A DNA stretch of 51,151 bases. It comes from Arthrobacter sp. CAU 1506 (GTDB taxonomy: Bacteria > Actinomycetota > Actinomycetes > Actinomycetales > Micrococcaceae). Below the pieces are notes generated by a model. It was not told where the DNA came from. It did not search any database and was given only the letters and a program-made list of their open reading frames with translations. A program made the position numbers and the translations under genes. The DNA is taken from NCBI RefSeq assembly GCF_005047635.1, contig NZ_SUKC01000024.1, positions 1 to 51,151 on the forward strand. The letters are read 5' to 3'. Positions 7,886-16,510 of the stretch are shown here, piece after piece. Positions within the stretch are counted from its first letter, which is position 1. Every line of letters begins with the position of its first letter.

Positions 7886-8632
7886 ATGGAATTTGTGGTG
7901 CCGCTGCTGATCGTTGTACTGGTCATCGCCGTCGGACTATTGATCGTGCGCCTCGCAACGCGCAACAAGACCAGCCGCACCGGCCGCATGCGCAGCTCGA
8001 TGGACAATGCCACTCCGGCAACCTCCAGGGAAGCTGCTGCCGAAGCCAGCGCCCGGCTGACCCAGCAGCAGCACACCGCGATCTATGCGCTGATCGCACA
8101 AGGGCAGGCCCTCGCCGCGATCCGCGAATACCGCAACGCCACCGGCACCGGACTCCGCGAGGCCGCCGGCGCCGTCGCACAAATGTCGGCGCACCCGCAG
8201 CCTTACAAGTCGTCCCACGATGAAGCCCCTGCACCCCGGCTGGAGGATAAGGAGCCGCGCAAGGCAGCGCCCAAAGAGCCCTTGGAGGAAGAGCCGCGGA
8301 AGGCAGCCCAGGAACAGCCGCTGGAGAAGGCGGAGCCGCTGCAGGCGGCCCCCGCACCTGCCCAGGCAGAGGATGCCCCGCTGCAAGAGCCCGCTCCCGC
8401 CCCACGGGCCGCGCCGAGGGGATACCGCTACCGGGCCATCGTGTCCAAAGGCGACACCATCAGGGAAATCGCCAGCACGCGCCTGAACGACGACGTGTTT
8501 GGCCGGATCCGCAGCGCGGCGCTCGGCGGCGACCGGGAAGATGCCGTCCGGCTGCTCCTGGAGAATTCGGAAGCGACCGAGGCGGACGCGCGCGAGTTTG
8601 TTGACCTGATCGGGCCGGAAGAAGAGTCCTAG
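7886..8632 (+). CDS. single-pass membrane protein with ribosomal L7/L12 C-terminal-like segment
   Basis: 248 residues. A single N-terminal hydrophobic helix (VVPLLIVVLVIAVGLLIV, about residues 4-21) is followed by a basic cytoplasmic flank. Around residues 62-95 the pattern IYALIAQGQALAAIREYRNATGTGLREA matches the helix-turn-helix-like motif shared with the L7/L12 C-terminal domain in small membrane-anchored proteins. A Pro/Glu/Ala-rich linker (about 110-175) leads to a C-terminal region, RGYRYRAIVSKGDTIREIASTRL, that I cannot name. The linker has repeated PRKAA(P/Q)-E-PLE units. It starts downstream of the DnaA-box cluster, divergent from dnaB. Its role is unknown. Confidence 0.8.
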   Translation: MEFVVPLLIVVLVIAVGLLIVRLATRNKTSRTGRMRSSMDNATPATSREAAAEASARLTQQQHTAIYALIAQGQALAAIREYRNATGTGLREAAGAVAQMSAHPQPYKSSHDEAPAPRLEDKEPRKAAPKEPLEEEPRKAAQEQPLEKAEPLQAAPAPAQAEDAPLQEPAPAPRAAPRGYRYRAIVSKGDTIREIASTRLNDDVFGRIRSAALGGDREDAVRLLLENSEATEADAREFVDLIGPEEES

Positions 8633-8700
8633 CGGCGTGGCCGGGCGACGCGTCCCGACCGTGCTGGCAACCCCTCAGGCTTTCTGCAACACTTCAACCC

Positions 8701-9132
8701 ATGGCTGAGAACAAGACGGCGCCGACGGACGTCCCCGTCGAGGCATTCCTCGCGTCAGTGGAACACCCCATCCGGCGGCAGGACGCAGAAACCGTGCTGG
8801 AGCTGATGCGCGACGTCACCGGCGAGGAACCCGTGATGTGGGGGCCGTCGATCATCGGATTCGGCAGCTACCACTACAAGTACGCAAGCGGACGCGAAGG
8901 TGACGCTGCCGCTGTCGGCTTCTCCCCGCGGAAGGGCAACCTGGCCCTGTACGGGCTGACCTACGCGCCGGAGGCGGTGCCGCTGCTACAACGCCTCGGC
9001 AAGCACAAGACCAGCGTCGCCTGCCTGTACGTCAACAAGCTGGCCGATATCGACCTTGCCGTGCTCAAAGAACTGATCGCGCTCGGCTACCGCACCATCA
9101 CGACGGCGGATCCGGAAGCCTTCCAGAGCTAG
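8701..9132 (+). CDS. DUF1801 (YdhG-like) domain protein
   Basis: 143 residues. The sequence has the DUF1801 pattern: an N-terminal VEAFLASVEHPIRRQDAETVLELM helix, then MWGPSIIGFGSYHYKY, a beta-rich core (AAVGFSPRKGNLALY) and a C-terminal cysteine-containing strand (ACLYVNKLADIDLAVLKELI). These small proteins resemble YdhG and frataxin-like folds and have no settled biochemical role. The ATG has no clear Shine-Dalgarno sequence ahead of it. The gene stands alone, convergent with the phzF-like gene. Confidence 0.85.
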   Translation: MAENKTAPTDVPVEAFLASVEHPIRRQDAETVLELMRDVTGEEPVMWGPSIIGFGSYHYKYASGREGDAAAVGFSPRKGNLALYGLTYAPEAVPLLQRLGKHKTSVACLYVNKLADIDLAVLKELIALGYRTITTADPEAFQS

Positions 9133-9203
9133 CCTGGCACGAGCGCATGCTGCTGGCGGACGTCGGTCAGCACGCGTGGGCTTGCCGCTTACGGGCGCCG
9201 GTG

Positions 9204-9257
9204 GGCCAGTCAACCGGCTGCCCCGCTGGCGGACGCCGGTCTTGCGGTCAACTGGCC
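9204..9257. terminator. imperfect inverted repeat between convergent genes
   Basis: GGCCAGT (9204-9210) and ACTGGCC (9251-9257) pair, with a further ACCG/CGGT pairing inside, in the gap between the DUF1801 gene and the phzF-like gene. It may act as a bidirectional terminator; there is no T-tract. A short direct repeat (GCTGGCGGACG) also lies near 9151 and 9225. Confidence 0.3.
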
Positions 9258-9271
9258 GCCCAGGGTTGGCC

Positions 9272-10111
9272 TCAGAGCTCCACTGTTCCGGTGATCAGCG
9301 TCTGCACGTCCCCGCCCACCCAGATGTCCTCGCCGTCGGCGTCGACGTACAGCCGGGCATCCCGCCCCAAGGCCGTTCCCTGCCGGACCGTGTAGCTTGC
9401 CGGCGCCGCCTCTTCGCCGATCAGCCACTGGGCCAGTGCAGCGTTCAGGCTGCCGGTCGCCGGGTCTTCCGCCGGCAACTCCTCGAAGCCCATCAGACCG
9501 CGGACCTCGAAGTCGATCCCGGCACCCCCGGGATGGGCCCCCACCAGTCCGACGCCGAACGGCGACATTGCCGGATAGTCCGGCACCACGTCCAGCACGG
9601 CCTGGGCGTCCCGCAACTGCAAGGCCTGCCACTGCGGGCCGTTGTCCGCCCACTGATGCCGCAGCACGTCGCTGCGCGCGAGTCCCAGGGCCGCGCAGAT
9701 CTTGGCGACGTTCTCTTCGGGCAGCGGCCCGGAGCGGCGCCGCGGCGGGGCAGCAAAAGCCAGCCGTCCGCCGTCGTTCTTCACCTTCACCAGGCCTGCG
9801 GCGCATTCCTGGATGACCGCGCCGTCAGCCTGCGGCCGCCCGCCGTCGGCAAGCCAGACCGCCGCGGTGCCCAGCGTCGGGTGCCCGGCGAAGGGCAGCT
9901 CGCCGCTGGGCGTGAAGATCCTGACCCGGTAGTCGGCTTCCGGGCTGTCCGGACGCAGGAGGAAGGTGGTCTCGGACAGGTTGGTCCAGTTGGCGAAGCG
10001 CTGCATCTGCCGGTCGTCAAGGGAGTCCGCTCCCGCGACCACGGCCAGCGGATTGCCCGTACAGGGTCCGGTGGCGAAGACGTCCACCTGGCTGAACTGA
10101 TGTCTGCTCAT
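9272..10111 (-). CDS. PhzF-family isomerase
   Basis: 279 residues, the typical size of the PhzF/diaminopimelate-epimerase-like fold. The N-terminus reads FSQVDVFATGPCTGNPLAVV, with the GNPLAVV motif of the family. It continues with LSETTFLL, whose glutamate corresponds to the catalytic Glu in PhzF. FAGHPTLGTA (about residues 75-84) and the C-terminal DPATGSLNAALAQWL motif complete the signature. No phenazine genes are nearby, so it is probably one of the many PhzF-like isomerases of unknown substrate. It follows rplI on the same strand but is separated by a strong hairpin, so it is likely independently transcribed. Confidence 0.92.
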   Translation of the reverse strand: MSRHQFSQVDVFATGPCTGNPLAVVAGADSLDDRQMQRFANWTNLSETTFLLRPDSPEADYRVRIFTPSGELPFAGHPTLGTAAVWLADGGRPQADGAVIQECAAGLVKVKNDGGRLAFAAPPRRRSGPLPEENVAKICAALGLARSDVLRHQWADNGPQWQALQLRDAQAVLDVVPDYPAMSPFGVGLVGAHPGGAGIDFEVRGLMGFEELPAEDPATGSLNAALAQWLIGEEAAPASYTVRQGTALGRDARLYVDADGEDIWVGGDVQTLITGTVEL

Positions 10112-10147
10112 GGGGTACAGCGTACCGGGCGCCTAAACGGCGCTTAA

Positions 10148-10188
10148 ACAGAGCAGGCCGGGCCCGTAACGGACCCGGCCTGCTCTGT
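10148..10188 (-). terminator. strong hairpin ending the rpsF-ssb-rpsR-rplI operon
   Basis: A perfect 15-bp stem (ACAGAGCAGGCCGGG with its exact complement) plus an inner CCGT-AA-CGG pairing lies 12 nt downstream of the rplI stop. On the minus strand it is followed by only a short TTTAA, so it is a strong hairpin with a poor T-tract, as is common in actinobacteria. Confidence 0.8.
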
Positions 10189-10199
10189 CAGCGAGGCTG

Positions 10200-10649
10200 T
10201 TAGCCAGCAACGACCTTCAGGTCGATGACGGCGGAGACCTCTTCGTGCAGACGCACGGTGGCCTGGTAATCGCCCACCGACTTGATGTGCTCGGTCAGCT
10301 CGACCTTGCGCTTGTCGATGGAACCGAGGCCGGCGGCCTCGACGGCGGAAGCCACGTCGGCCTGCTTGACGGTGCCGAACAGACGGCCCGACTCGCCGGC
10401 CTTGACGGTCAGCGTGACCGGCTTGCCGGACAGCTTGGCCGCGAGCTGCTGTGCATCTTCGAGGGATGCGATCTCGCGAGCGGCACGTGCAGCCTTGATG
10501 GACTGCACCTGCTTCTCGCCGCCCTTGGTCCAGGTCAGGGCGAAGCCGCGGGGCAGAAGGTAGTTACGGGCGTAACCGTTCTTTACCTCGACGACGTCGC
10601 CAGCAGTGCCGAGACCGGTCACTTCGTGGGTCAGAATGAGCTTTGCCAT
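10200..10649 (-). CDS. rplI: 50S ribosomal protein L9
   Basis: 149 residues, the normal length. It begins [37 protein letters not shown], containing the L9 N-terminal domain signature, followed by the long connecting helix (about residues 45-75) and the C-terminal rRNA-binding domain ([14 protein letters not shown]). GGAGAG precedes the ATG. It is the last gene of the rpsF-ssb-rpsR-rplI operon, 27 nt after rpsR, and is followed by the operon's hairpin. Confidence 0.98.
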   Translation of the reverse strand: MAKLILTHEVTGLGTAGDVVEVKNGYARNYLLPRGFALTWTKGGEKQVQSIKAARAAREIASLEDAQQLAAKLSGKPVTLTVKAGESGRLFGTVKQADVASAVEAAGLGSIDKRKVELTEHIKSVGDYQATVRLHEEVSAVIDLKVVAG

Positions 10650-10676
10650 GTCAGTACTCTCTCCTCTTCGCTTCGC

Positions 10677-10916
10677 TTAGCCGCGGCCAGCGCCGGAGTA
10701 GGGCAGCAGAGCAACTTCGCGGGCGTTCTTGATAGCCAGTGCGATCTTGCGCTGCTCCTGCACGGTGACACCAGTCACGCGGCGGGCGCGGATCTTTCCG
10801 CGGTCAGAGATGAACTTGCGCAGCAAAGCTACGTCCTTGTAGTCGATGACGGTGACGTCAGCGGCCTTCAAGGGGTTGGACTTTGGTTTGGGCTTACGAA
10901 TTTCAGCCTTAGCCAT
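10677..10916 (-). CDS. rpsR: 30S ribosomal protein S18
   Basis: 79 residues, within the usual S18 range. The core [57 protein letters not shown] is unmistakable. It lacks the N-terminal Cys motif of zinc-binding S18 paralogues (C+ type), so it is the zinc-independent form. AAGGAG lies upstream of the ATG. It sits between ssb and rplI; S18 pairs with S6 in the small subunit platform. Confidence 0.97.
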   Translation of the reverse strand: MAKAEIRKPKPKSNPLKAADVTVIDYKDVALLRKFISDRGKIRARRVTGVTVQEQRKIALAIKNAREVALLPYSGAGRG

Positions 10917-10975
10917 CGTGGAGCTCCTTTATCTTGTGGAGCCCGTGGATCTTTTCCACGGGATGGGGTTTGTGG

Positions 10976-11545
10976 TTAGAAGGGAGGTTCGTTGGAATCC
11001 GGACCGTTGCCCCAGCCACCGGAGTTGCCGCCGGCCGGTGCACCCCACGGATCATCCTGGGGTACGGGCTGCTGGCCGGACTGCTGTCCGCCCCAACCGC
11101 CCTGGTTCTGGTTTCCGCCGAAGCCGCCGCCGCCAAAGCCGCCTTGGCCGCCGCCGAAGCCGCCCTGCCCGCCGCCGGAGCGCTGGGTACGGGTGACCTT
11201 GGCAGAGGCGTAGCGCAGCGAGGGGCCGATCTCGTCGACCTCAAGCTCCATGACGGTACGCTTTTCGCCCTCTTTGGTTTCGTACGAACGGGACTTCAGC
11301 CGGCCCTGAACGATCACGCGCATACCCTTGGTCAGGGTTTCGGCGACGTTCTCGGCAGCTTCGCGCCACACCGACGCGCGGAGGAACAGGGTTTCCCCGT
11401 CCTTCCACTCGTTGGACTGGCGGTCGAAGGTCCGCGGCGTGGATGCAACGGTGAAGTTCGCTACCGCGGACCCGGACGGAGTGAACCGCAGTTCGGGATC
11501 GTTGGTGAGATTACCGACGAGCGTGATAACGGTTTCGCCTGCCAT
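10976..11545 (-). CDS. ssb: single-stranded DNA-binding protein
   Basis: 189 residues from the ATG at 11545, chosen because GGAGG lies just ahead and the protein then begins [21 protein letters not shown] like other SSBs; the frame extends further upstream to 11578 without support. An OB-fold domain (residues 1-110) is followed by a Gly/Gln/Asn-rich flexible linker with repeated GGQGGFGGG units and the acidic interaction tip (DSNEPPF) that binds replication and repair proteins. It lies between rpsF and rpsR. Confidence 0.97.
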   Translation of the reverse strand: MAGETVITLVGNLTNDPELRFTPSGSAVANFTVASTPRTFDRQSNEWKDGETLFLRASVWREAAENVAETLTKGMRVIVQGRLKSRSYETKEGEKRTVMELEVDEIGPSLRYASAKVTRTQRSGGGQGGFGGGQGGFGGGGFGGNQNQGGWGGQQSGQQPVPQDDPWGAPAGGNSGGWGNGPDSNEPPF

Positions 11546-11643
11546 GTTGCCTCCTGATGTCCTGGTCCCGCGTGCCAAGCTGGTGCGCGGGATTGTCTTC
11601 GTTCAATGCCGGTCCCGGAAAGGGACGCGGCGATCACAGCTGA

Positions 11644-11949
11644 TTACTCAGCGGAGATCTTCTGCTCCTCCGGGCGGATGATCTTGGTGCGCAGGATGGT
11701 CTCGTTCAGACCAAGCTGGCGGTCAAGCTCAGCAGCGGTGGCGGGAGTGGCGGTGAAGTTGACCACCGCGTAGATGCCTTCGGACTTCTTCTTGATGTCA
11801 TAGGCGAGCCGGCGGCGTCCCCAGATGTCCACCTTGTCGATGGTTCCACCATCGTTGCGGACAACGTTGAGGAACTTGTCGAGCGAGGACTCTACGGTAC
11901 GCTCTTCGACCTCGGGGTCGATGATTACCATCAGTTCATAAGCACGCAT
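11644..11949 (-). CDS. rpsF: 30S ribosomal protein S6
   Basis: 101 residues. [20 protein letters not shown] at the N-terminus, [23 protein letters not shown] in the middle and [15 protein letters not shown] near the end are characteristic of S6. A strong AAGGAGG lies upstream of the ATG. It is the first gene of the operon, and the 5' leader contains structures that may bind the S6:S18 complex. Confidence 0.97.
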   Translation of the reverse strand: MRAYELMVIIDPEVEERTVESSLDKFLNVVRNDGGTIDKVDIWGRRRLAYDIKKKSEGIYAVVNFTATPATAAELDRQLGLNETILRTKIIRPEEQKISAE

Positions 11950-11958
11950 TGTGAACCC

Positions 11959-12009
11959 ACCTCCTTCGGGCTAAGCGGTCACGGTCTTTCCGTAACAGGA
12001 GGTTCTGTT
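11959..12009 (-). promoter_or_regulatory. candidate structured leader of rpsF
   Basis: In the transcribed (minus) orientation the leader can form a CTGTT/AACAG-type hairpin (plus coordinates 11994-12009) and an ACGG/CCGT hairpin (11981-11993). An ACCTCC element (complement of 11998-12003) could pair with the rpsF Shine-Dalgarno GGAGGT (complement of 11959-11964). Autogenous S6:S18 leaders are known in bacteria; whether this one matches the published consensus I cannot compute. Confidence 0.35.
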
Positions 12010-12273
12010 GCGTTTGCCTGCCTGCCACCGCACAGCGATCTCCCGACGTGTTTTGGCTATTGTCACAAGGAATATCGGCTAGTGCTGACAGCACAGACTC
12101 ATCAATGCTACCGGACGCCGGACCGGGCGCGTAAATCCGCGGGCCCGACCCGTCCTCCACAGCCCGGCGTTCGGGCCGAGGAGCGCACCCGGGAAACCCC
12201 GGCCGGGGACCGCTGACCGCGTCCCGCGGAGCAAGAGCGTCCCGCGGAGGACCAGCGGACCACCAGCGGATCG
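12010..12273. other. noncoding spacer with short tandem repeats
   Basis: No gene. The left part should hold the rpsF promoter. The right part, just after the response-regulator stop, has two copies of GCGTCCCGCGGAG (12219-12231 and 12237-12249, 18-bp period) and two copies of ACCAGCGGA (12251-12259 and 12262-12270). Confidence 0.5.
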
Positions 12274-12993
12274 TCAGTAATCCAGCCCTTGGCTGGGCAC
12301 CACCAGTCCGGTCTCGTACGCGTAGACCACGGCCTGCACCCGATCGCGCAGGTGCAGCTTGGCCAGGATGCGCCGCACGTGCGTCTTCACGGTCGCCTCG
12401 GAGAGGAAGAACCGGTGCGCAATTTCGGCGTTGGACAGGCCTTCCGCAATGGTTTCGAGCACTTCCAGTTCCCGCGGCGTCAGGTCGTCCAGCAGCGGGT
12501 CGCGCTGCGGCGGGGCCGCCGGGCTGCCGGCCGGGGCGAGGCCGCGCACATACGTCTCCAGCAGGCGCGCCGTCACCCGCGGCGCCACCACGGCGTCGCC
12601 GGAGGACACCAGGCGCACGGCCTGGACCAGTTCCGCGGGCGCCACGTCTTTCAGCAGGAACGCGCTCGCCCCGGCCTGCAGCCCGGCGAAAGCGTACTCG
12701 TCCAGATCGAAAGTGGTCAGGATGATCACCCGGGCCGGCAGCCCCGCGGTGACGATCTGCCGGGTGGCCTCGATCCCGTCCAGCACCGGCATCCGCACGT
12801 CCATCAGCACCACGTCCGGCGCCAGCTGCCGCGTCAACTCCAGCGCCTCGGCGCCGTCGGACGCCTCCCCCACCACCGCGACGTCGTCCTCGCCCTCGAG
12901 GATCAGCTTGAAGCCCATCCGCAGCAGCGGCTGGTCGTCCACCAGCAGGACCTTCACCGGCGCCGCCGGGCCGCTTTCGGTGCTCTCAGACAC
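12274..12993 (-). CDS. NarL/LuxR-family response regulator
   Basis: 239 residues from the GTG at 12993, which has GGGAG six bases ahead and overlaps the kinase 3' end by 8 nt; a longer frame to 13143 lies inside the kinase gene and is not supported. The receiver domain has the acidic pair D19-D20, phospho-acceptor D65 in VVLMDVRMP, and the conserved Lys in LLKDVAP. The C-terminal LuxR-type HTH reads LTPRELEVLETIAEGLSNAEIAHRFFLSEATVKTHV. It should be phosphorylated by the adjacent kinase and regulate the ABC operon to which it belongs. Confidence 0.94.
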   Translation of the reverse strand: MSESTESGPAAPVKVLLVDDQPLLRMGFKLILEGEDDVAVVGEASDGAEALELTRQLAPDVVLMDVRMPVLDGIEATRQIVTAGLPARVIILTTFDLDEYAFAGLQAGASAFLLKDVAPAELVQAVRLVSSGDAVVAPRVTARLLETYVRGLAPAGSPAAPPQRDPLLDDLTPRELEVLETIAEGLSNAEIAHRFFLSEATVKTHVRRILAKLHLRDRVQAVVYAYETGLVVPSQGLDY

Positions 12994-14254
12994 TCTTGTC
13001 TCCCTCTCCGGGCCAGTACAGTGTTGCCTCCACCATCCAACCACCGCCGGATCGCGGACCGCTGGCAACGCGGCCGCCGTAGATCGCGGCACGTTCGCGC
13101 ATGCCGACGATCCCCTGGCCCGTGCCCAGCGAATCGGAGGCACTGGCCTGCCGTCCGTCGTCGGCCACGGTGATGTGCACGGCGTCGCCGTCGCGGATCA
13201 CCGCCACGTCCACCCTGGACACTCCCTTGGCGTAGCGCAGCACGTTGGTGAGCGATTCCTGCATGATCCGGTACACGGTGAGCCGGAAATTCTGGTCCTC
13301 CGGCAGCGCCGGGCCGGCCATCACGGTGCGCAGCGGCAGGCCTGCCGCCCGGAAGCCGTCCAGCAGCCCGCTCAGCTGGTCGCCGGACGGGGCCGGCGCC
13401 AACGGGGCCGCTTCCACACCGTTCTCGGTGCGCAGCACGCCCAGCACCCGGCGCATGTCCGCCAGCGCCGTCCGGCCCGTCGCGGAGAGCTGGTCCAGCA
13501 CCTGTCCGGCGCGTTCCGGGTCCTTGCGGACCACGACGGCGGCGCCATCCGACAGCGCGATCATCACCGACAGCGAGTGCGCCACCACGTCATGCATCTC
13601 CCGCGCGATGCGGGTGCGTTCGTTCGCCGACGCCAGCTTGGTGTTGTCCGCCGCCCAGCGCTGCAGCTCGGCATCGTGCAGCCGGTCCCGACGCACGGTG
13701 ACCCCGATGCCCGCGGCGATGATGTTGGCCAAGACCAGCACCAGCCCGGTGATCAGGCCAACAAAGGCCGGGACCTCGCCGCTGGCGATTTGCTTGGCGA
13801 TCTCCGGCGGCATCCGGACCGCCATGACCACCATCATCGGCACGACGGCGATCACCGCCGCCGCGATGGCGCGCACCGCGGGCTGGGTGGTTGCCACCGT
13901 GTATACGGCGAACCACATGGCAAAGGAGCCGCTGCCGGTGCTGGTCACCAGCACGATTAACGCGTCCACCATGGCAATGGCCGCCAGCACCAGCAGCGGG
14001 TACCGGCGGCGCCAGACCAGCGCGGCACCGCCGGCCAACAGGAGCAGCAGCGGCGACCACTCGCCGTTGGCCGCGGTCATCACGGCATTCGGCAGCCCAA
14101 ACAGCACATGGATGCCGACCAGCACCCAGTCCATCGCCACCGGGTGGGTATGGAAATAGCGCCGGATGGGGCCCCGGCGCTTGGAAGATATTTCGGTGAA
14201 GGAGACGGCGGCCGTTCGTTCCGCCGCCTCCCTCACCGAAGGCTTTTCAGTCAT
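12986..14254 (-). CDS. HPK7-type sensor histidine kinase
   Basis: 422 residues. An N-terminal cytoplasmic tail is followed by about five to six membrane helices (residues 40-185) with very short loops, so this is an intramembrane-sensing type. Then comes a HisKA_3 dimerisation domain with phospho-acceptor H221 in RIAREMHDVVAHSLSV, and an HATPase_c domain with ADDGRQ and GQGIVGMRERA at the end. It is the third gene of the ATPase-permease-kinase-regulator operon, 19 nt after the permease. Kinases of this kind next to ABC exporters usually sense cell-envelope stress or antibiotics; that role is inferred. Confidence 0.93.
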   Translation of the reverse strand: MTEKPSVREAAERTAAVSFTEISSKRRGPIRRYFHTHPVAMDWVLVGIHVLFGLPNAVMTAANGEWSPLLLLLAGGAALVWRRRYPLLVLAAIAMVDALIVLVTSTGSGSFAMWFAVYTVATTQPAVRAIAAAVIAVVPMMVVMAVRMPPEIAKQIASGEVPAFVGLITGLVLVLANIIAAGIGVTVRRDRLHDAELQRWAADNTKLASANERTRIAREMHDVVAHSLSVMIALSDGAAVVVRKDPERAGQVLDQLSATGRTALADMRRVLGVLRTENGVEAAPLAPAPSGDQLSGLLDGFRAAGLPLRTVMAGPALPEDQNFRLTVYRIMQESLTNVLRYAKGVSRVDVAVIRDGDAVHITVADDGRQASASDSLGTGQGIVGMRERAAIYGGRVASGPRSGGGWMVEATLYWPGEGDKSV

Positions 14255-14273
14255 GCAATGAGCCTAGCCGCGG

Positions 14274-15122
14274 CTAGACGTCCCGGGCCTTGGTGGTCAC
14301 CGCCGCGCCGGCCAGCAGCACCGCGGCCCAGGCCGCCATGACCAGCCCGCCCTGCCACTGGGTCAGGTCGCCGTCGGCCGTTTCCAGCATCACCATTTGC
14401 CGTCCCGCATTGGAGGGCAGGTAGGGCATGACGCCGTCCTGTACCCAGTCGAAGGGGATGATCTGGGCGACGATCGGCAGCACCAGCAGCAGCACCACCA
14501 GGGTGACGATCCCGCCGGCGCTGTTGCGCAGCAGGGACCCGAGGGCCAGGCCCATGAGCGCCACGATGGCCAGGTACACGCCGGAGAGCAGCATGGACTG
14601 CACCAGGTTGTCCACGTCCAGCCCGAATTCCCTGCCGTAATTGGCCAGGATCGGCTGCAGCAGGAAGTAGGTGATGAAGCTGGAGAGGATTCCGACGACG
14701 GCGGCGACCACCGCGACGACGAAGGCCTTGGCGAACAGCGGCGACAACCGCGACGGCACCGCCGTCATGGTGGAGCGGATCATGCCGGTGGAGTATTCGG
14801 AGGCGATCAGCAGCACGCCCAGCGAGCCGATGATCAGCTGGCCGAAGTCAAGGCCGCCGCTGGTCATCAGGTACAGGAGGGAGCTGTCCATGCCCGCCGC
14901 GGCCGGATCCTGGCCGGCGGATTCCATCTGGTCCAGGCCGGTGGCGATGCCCCAGCCGCCGAGCAGGCCGATGCCCACCATCACCAGGACGGTGGTGGCC
15001 AGCAGCACCCAGGTGGAGCGCAGCGTGGTGAACTTGATCCACTCGCTGTGCAGCGTGCGGGGGAAGCTTACGCCGTGGCCGGTGACGCGCCCGGCTTGGG
15101 GAGTCAGGGTTGCAGCGCTCAT
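14274..15122 (-). CDS. ABC-2-type transporter permease
   Basis: 282 residues with six hydrophobic helices: one after the N-terminal leader (STWVLLATTVLVMVGIGLLGG), a cluster in the middle and a final one near the C-terminus. EYSTGMIRSTMTAVPSR between helices is typical of ABC-2 permeases. GGAAGGAA precedes the ATG. Its start lies 2 nt after the ATPase stop codon. Together the two form an exporter of unknown substrate, likely a drug, lipid or peptide. Confidence 0.92.
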   Translation of the reverse strand: MSAATLTPQAGRVTGHGVSFPRTLHSEWIKFTTLRSTWVLLATTVLVMVGIGLLGGWGIATGLDQMESAGQDPAAAGMDSSLLYLMTSGGLDFGQLIIGSLGVLLIASEYSTGMIRSTMTAVPSRLSPLFAKAFVVAVVAAVVGILSSFITYFLLQPILANYGREFGLDVDNLVQSMLLSGVYLAIVALMGLALGSLLRNSAGGIVTLVVLLLVLPIVAQIIPFDWVQDGVMPYLPSNAGRQMVMLETADGDLTQWQGGLVMAAWAAVLLAGAAVTTKARDV

Positions 15123-15124
15123 GG

Positions 15125-16111
15125 TCAGTTTCCTTCCTGGCCGGCGCCGGCGGCGACAGCAGCGTGCCGTCCGGACTCTGCGTTGCCGGCATGGTCATGT
15201 ACGTCGGCCACCGGGCCGGAATGGTATTCGACTTCGTCCTTGGTCAGGTCCATGTAGGCCTCTTCCAGAGACGCCTGCAGCGGGGTCAGCTCATAGACCA
15301 GCACCTGCTGGGCGAGGGCGGTTTCCGCAATGGCGCGGGCCGGGACGCCGCTGACCTCCAGCAGTTCCGGTTCGCGTGCCTCCACGCTGACGCCTTCGCC
15401 GGCCAGTGCCCGGGTGAGGACGTCCGGCCGGTCGGTGCGCACCCGCACCCGCTGGGCCCGGTTGTTCAGGATGTCCTGAATCGGCGCATCGGCGATGATC
15501 CGGCCGCGGCCGATCACAATCAGGTGGTCCGCCGTCAGCGCCATTTCGCTCATCAAGTGGGAGGACAGGAACACGGTACGGCCCTCGGCGGCGAGCGCCT
15601 TGACCAGGTTGCGCACCCAGAGCACGCCTTCCGGGTCCAGGCCGTTCACCGGCTCGTCCAGGATGATGGTCTGCGGATCGCCCAGCAGCGCGGCGGCGAT
15701 GCCGAGCCGCTGCCCCATGCCCAGCGAGAACCCGCCCACGCGCTTCTTGGCCACCGCGCCGAGGCCGGTCAGCTCAATCACATCGTGCACCCGCTTGGTG
15801 GGGATGCTGTGCGTGGCGGCCATCGCCCGGAGGTGGTTGTACGCGGACCGGGAGGTGTGTACCGCCTTGGCGTCCAGCAGGGCGCCGACTTCGCGCAGCG
15901 GTGCGCGGTGCTTGGCGTAGTGCTTGCCGTTGACCAGCACGTCGCCGGAGGTGGGACGGTCCAGTCCCATGATCATCCGCATGGTGGTGGACTTGCCTGC
16001 GCCGTTCGGGCCCAGGAAGCCGGTGACCCGGCCGGGCTGCACAGTGAAGGAGACACCCTGCACTGCCGGTTTGTTTCCGTAGACCTTGACCAGGCCCTGT
16101 GCCTCGATCAT
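15125..16111 (-). CDS. ABC transporter ATP-binding protein (drug/ABC-2 export type)
   Basis: 328 residues. Walker A (GPNGAGKST), a Q-loop region, the signature FSLGMGQRLGIAAALLGDP, Walker B (TIILDEPVNGLDPEG) and the H-loop (SSHLMSE) are all present. The signature begins FSLGM rather than LSGGQ, which is usual for this export subfamily. A long C-terminal extension (about residues 215-328) ends in a Gly/Ala-rich tail. AAGGA precedes the ATG. It opens the four-gene exporter/two-component operon. Confidence 0.94.
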   Translation of the reverse strand: MIEAQGLVKVYGNKPAVQGVSFTVQPGRVTGFLGPNGAGKSTTMRMIMGLDRPTSGDVLVNGKHYAKHRAPLREVGALLDAKAVHTSRSAYNHLRAMAATHSIPTKRVHDVIELTGLGAVAKKRVGGFSLGMGQRLGIAAALLGDPQTIILDEPVNGLDPEGVLWVRNLVKALAAEGRTVFLSSHLMSEMALTADHLIVIGRGRIIADAPIQDILNNRAQRVRVRTDRPDVLTRALAGEGVSVEAREPELLEVSGVPARAIAETALAQQVLVYELTPLQASLEEAYMDLTKDEVEYHSGPVADVHDHAGNAESGRHAAVAAGAGQEGN

Positions 16112-16376
16112 CTGAACCGTCCTTCGTGGATTGGGATGGCGCCCGTCTCGGGGCCACTAGCTACGTTACGGATCGCCGGCCGCCGGCACACCGCACGCAG
16201 GGATGATCTTGGCCAGCGGCTGGATCGTCCTTGAGGATGACGCTACGGGCCCCGGACCTCACGGCTCTATTGGGGGAAGCCCTGAGCTGCCCCGGACAAA
16301 CGGTCCACCCGGAGTGTGACGCATGCGGGTCTGCCCCTTTCGCAACCCGGCGGGCCTGCCGGTAGGCTGCTGGCTT
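16112..16376. other. divergent promoter spacer
   Basis: No gene seen. It should contain the promoters for the exporter operon (minus) and for the TPP-controlled operon (plus). I cannot place -35 and -10 boxes with confidence. Confidence 0.4.
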
Positions 16377-16467
16377 GTACACGGGAGTCCGGTGAGCCGG
16401 GCTGAGAGGAAACTTCTCAAGTTTCGACCGTTGAACCTGATCTGGATCATGCCAGCGCAGGGAGCAA
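16377..16467 (+). ncRNA. TPP riboswitch (THI element)
   Basis: The conserved core is easy to read: ACGGGAGT at 16381, CTGAGAGGAAAC at 16402, then ACCGTTGAACCTGATCTGGA at 16427-16446 and ATGCCAGCGCAGGGA ending near 16462. These are the P1, P2/P3 and P4/P5 landmarks of the thiamine pyrophosphate aptamer. It lies about 45 nt ahead of ykoF, whose ribosome binding site is close enough for translational control. I see no strong intrinsic terminator after the aptamer. Confidence 0.97.
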
Positions 16468-16510
16468 CCCTCACACCCGTGCCCTGTTCACTCAACAGAA
16501 GGGCGCGAAA

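Noticed and set aside
9176-10147. 323-codon plus-strand open frame opposite the phzF-like gene
   Set aside because: It is antisense to a well-supported PhzF-family gene and has no motif of its own.
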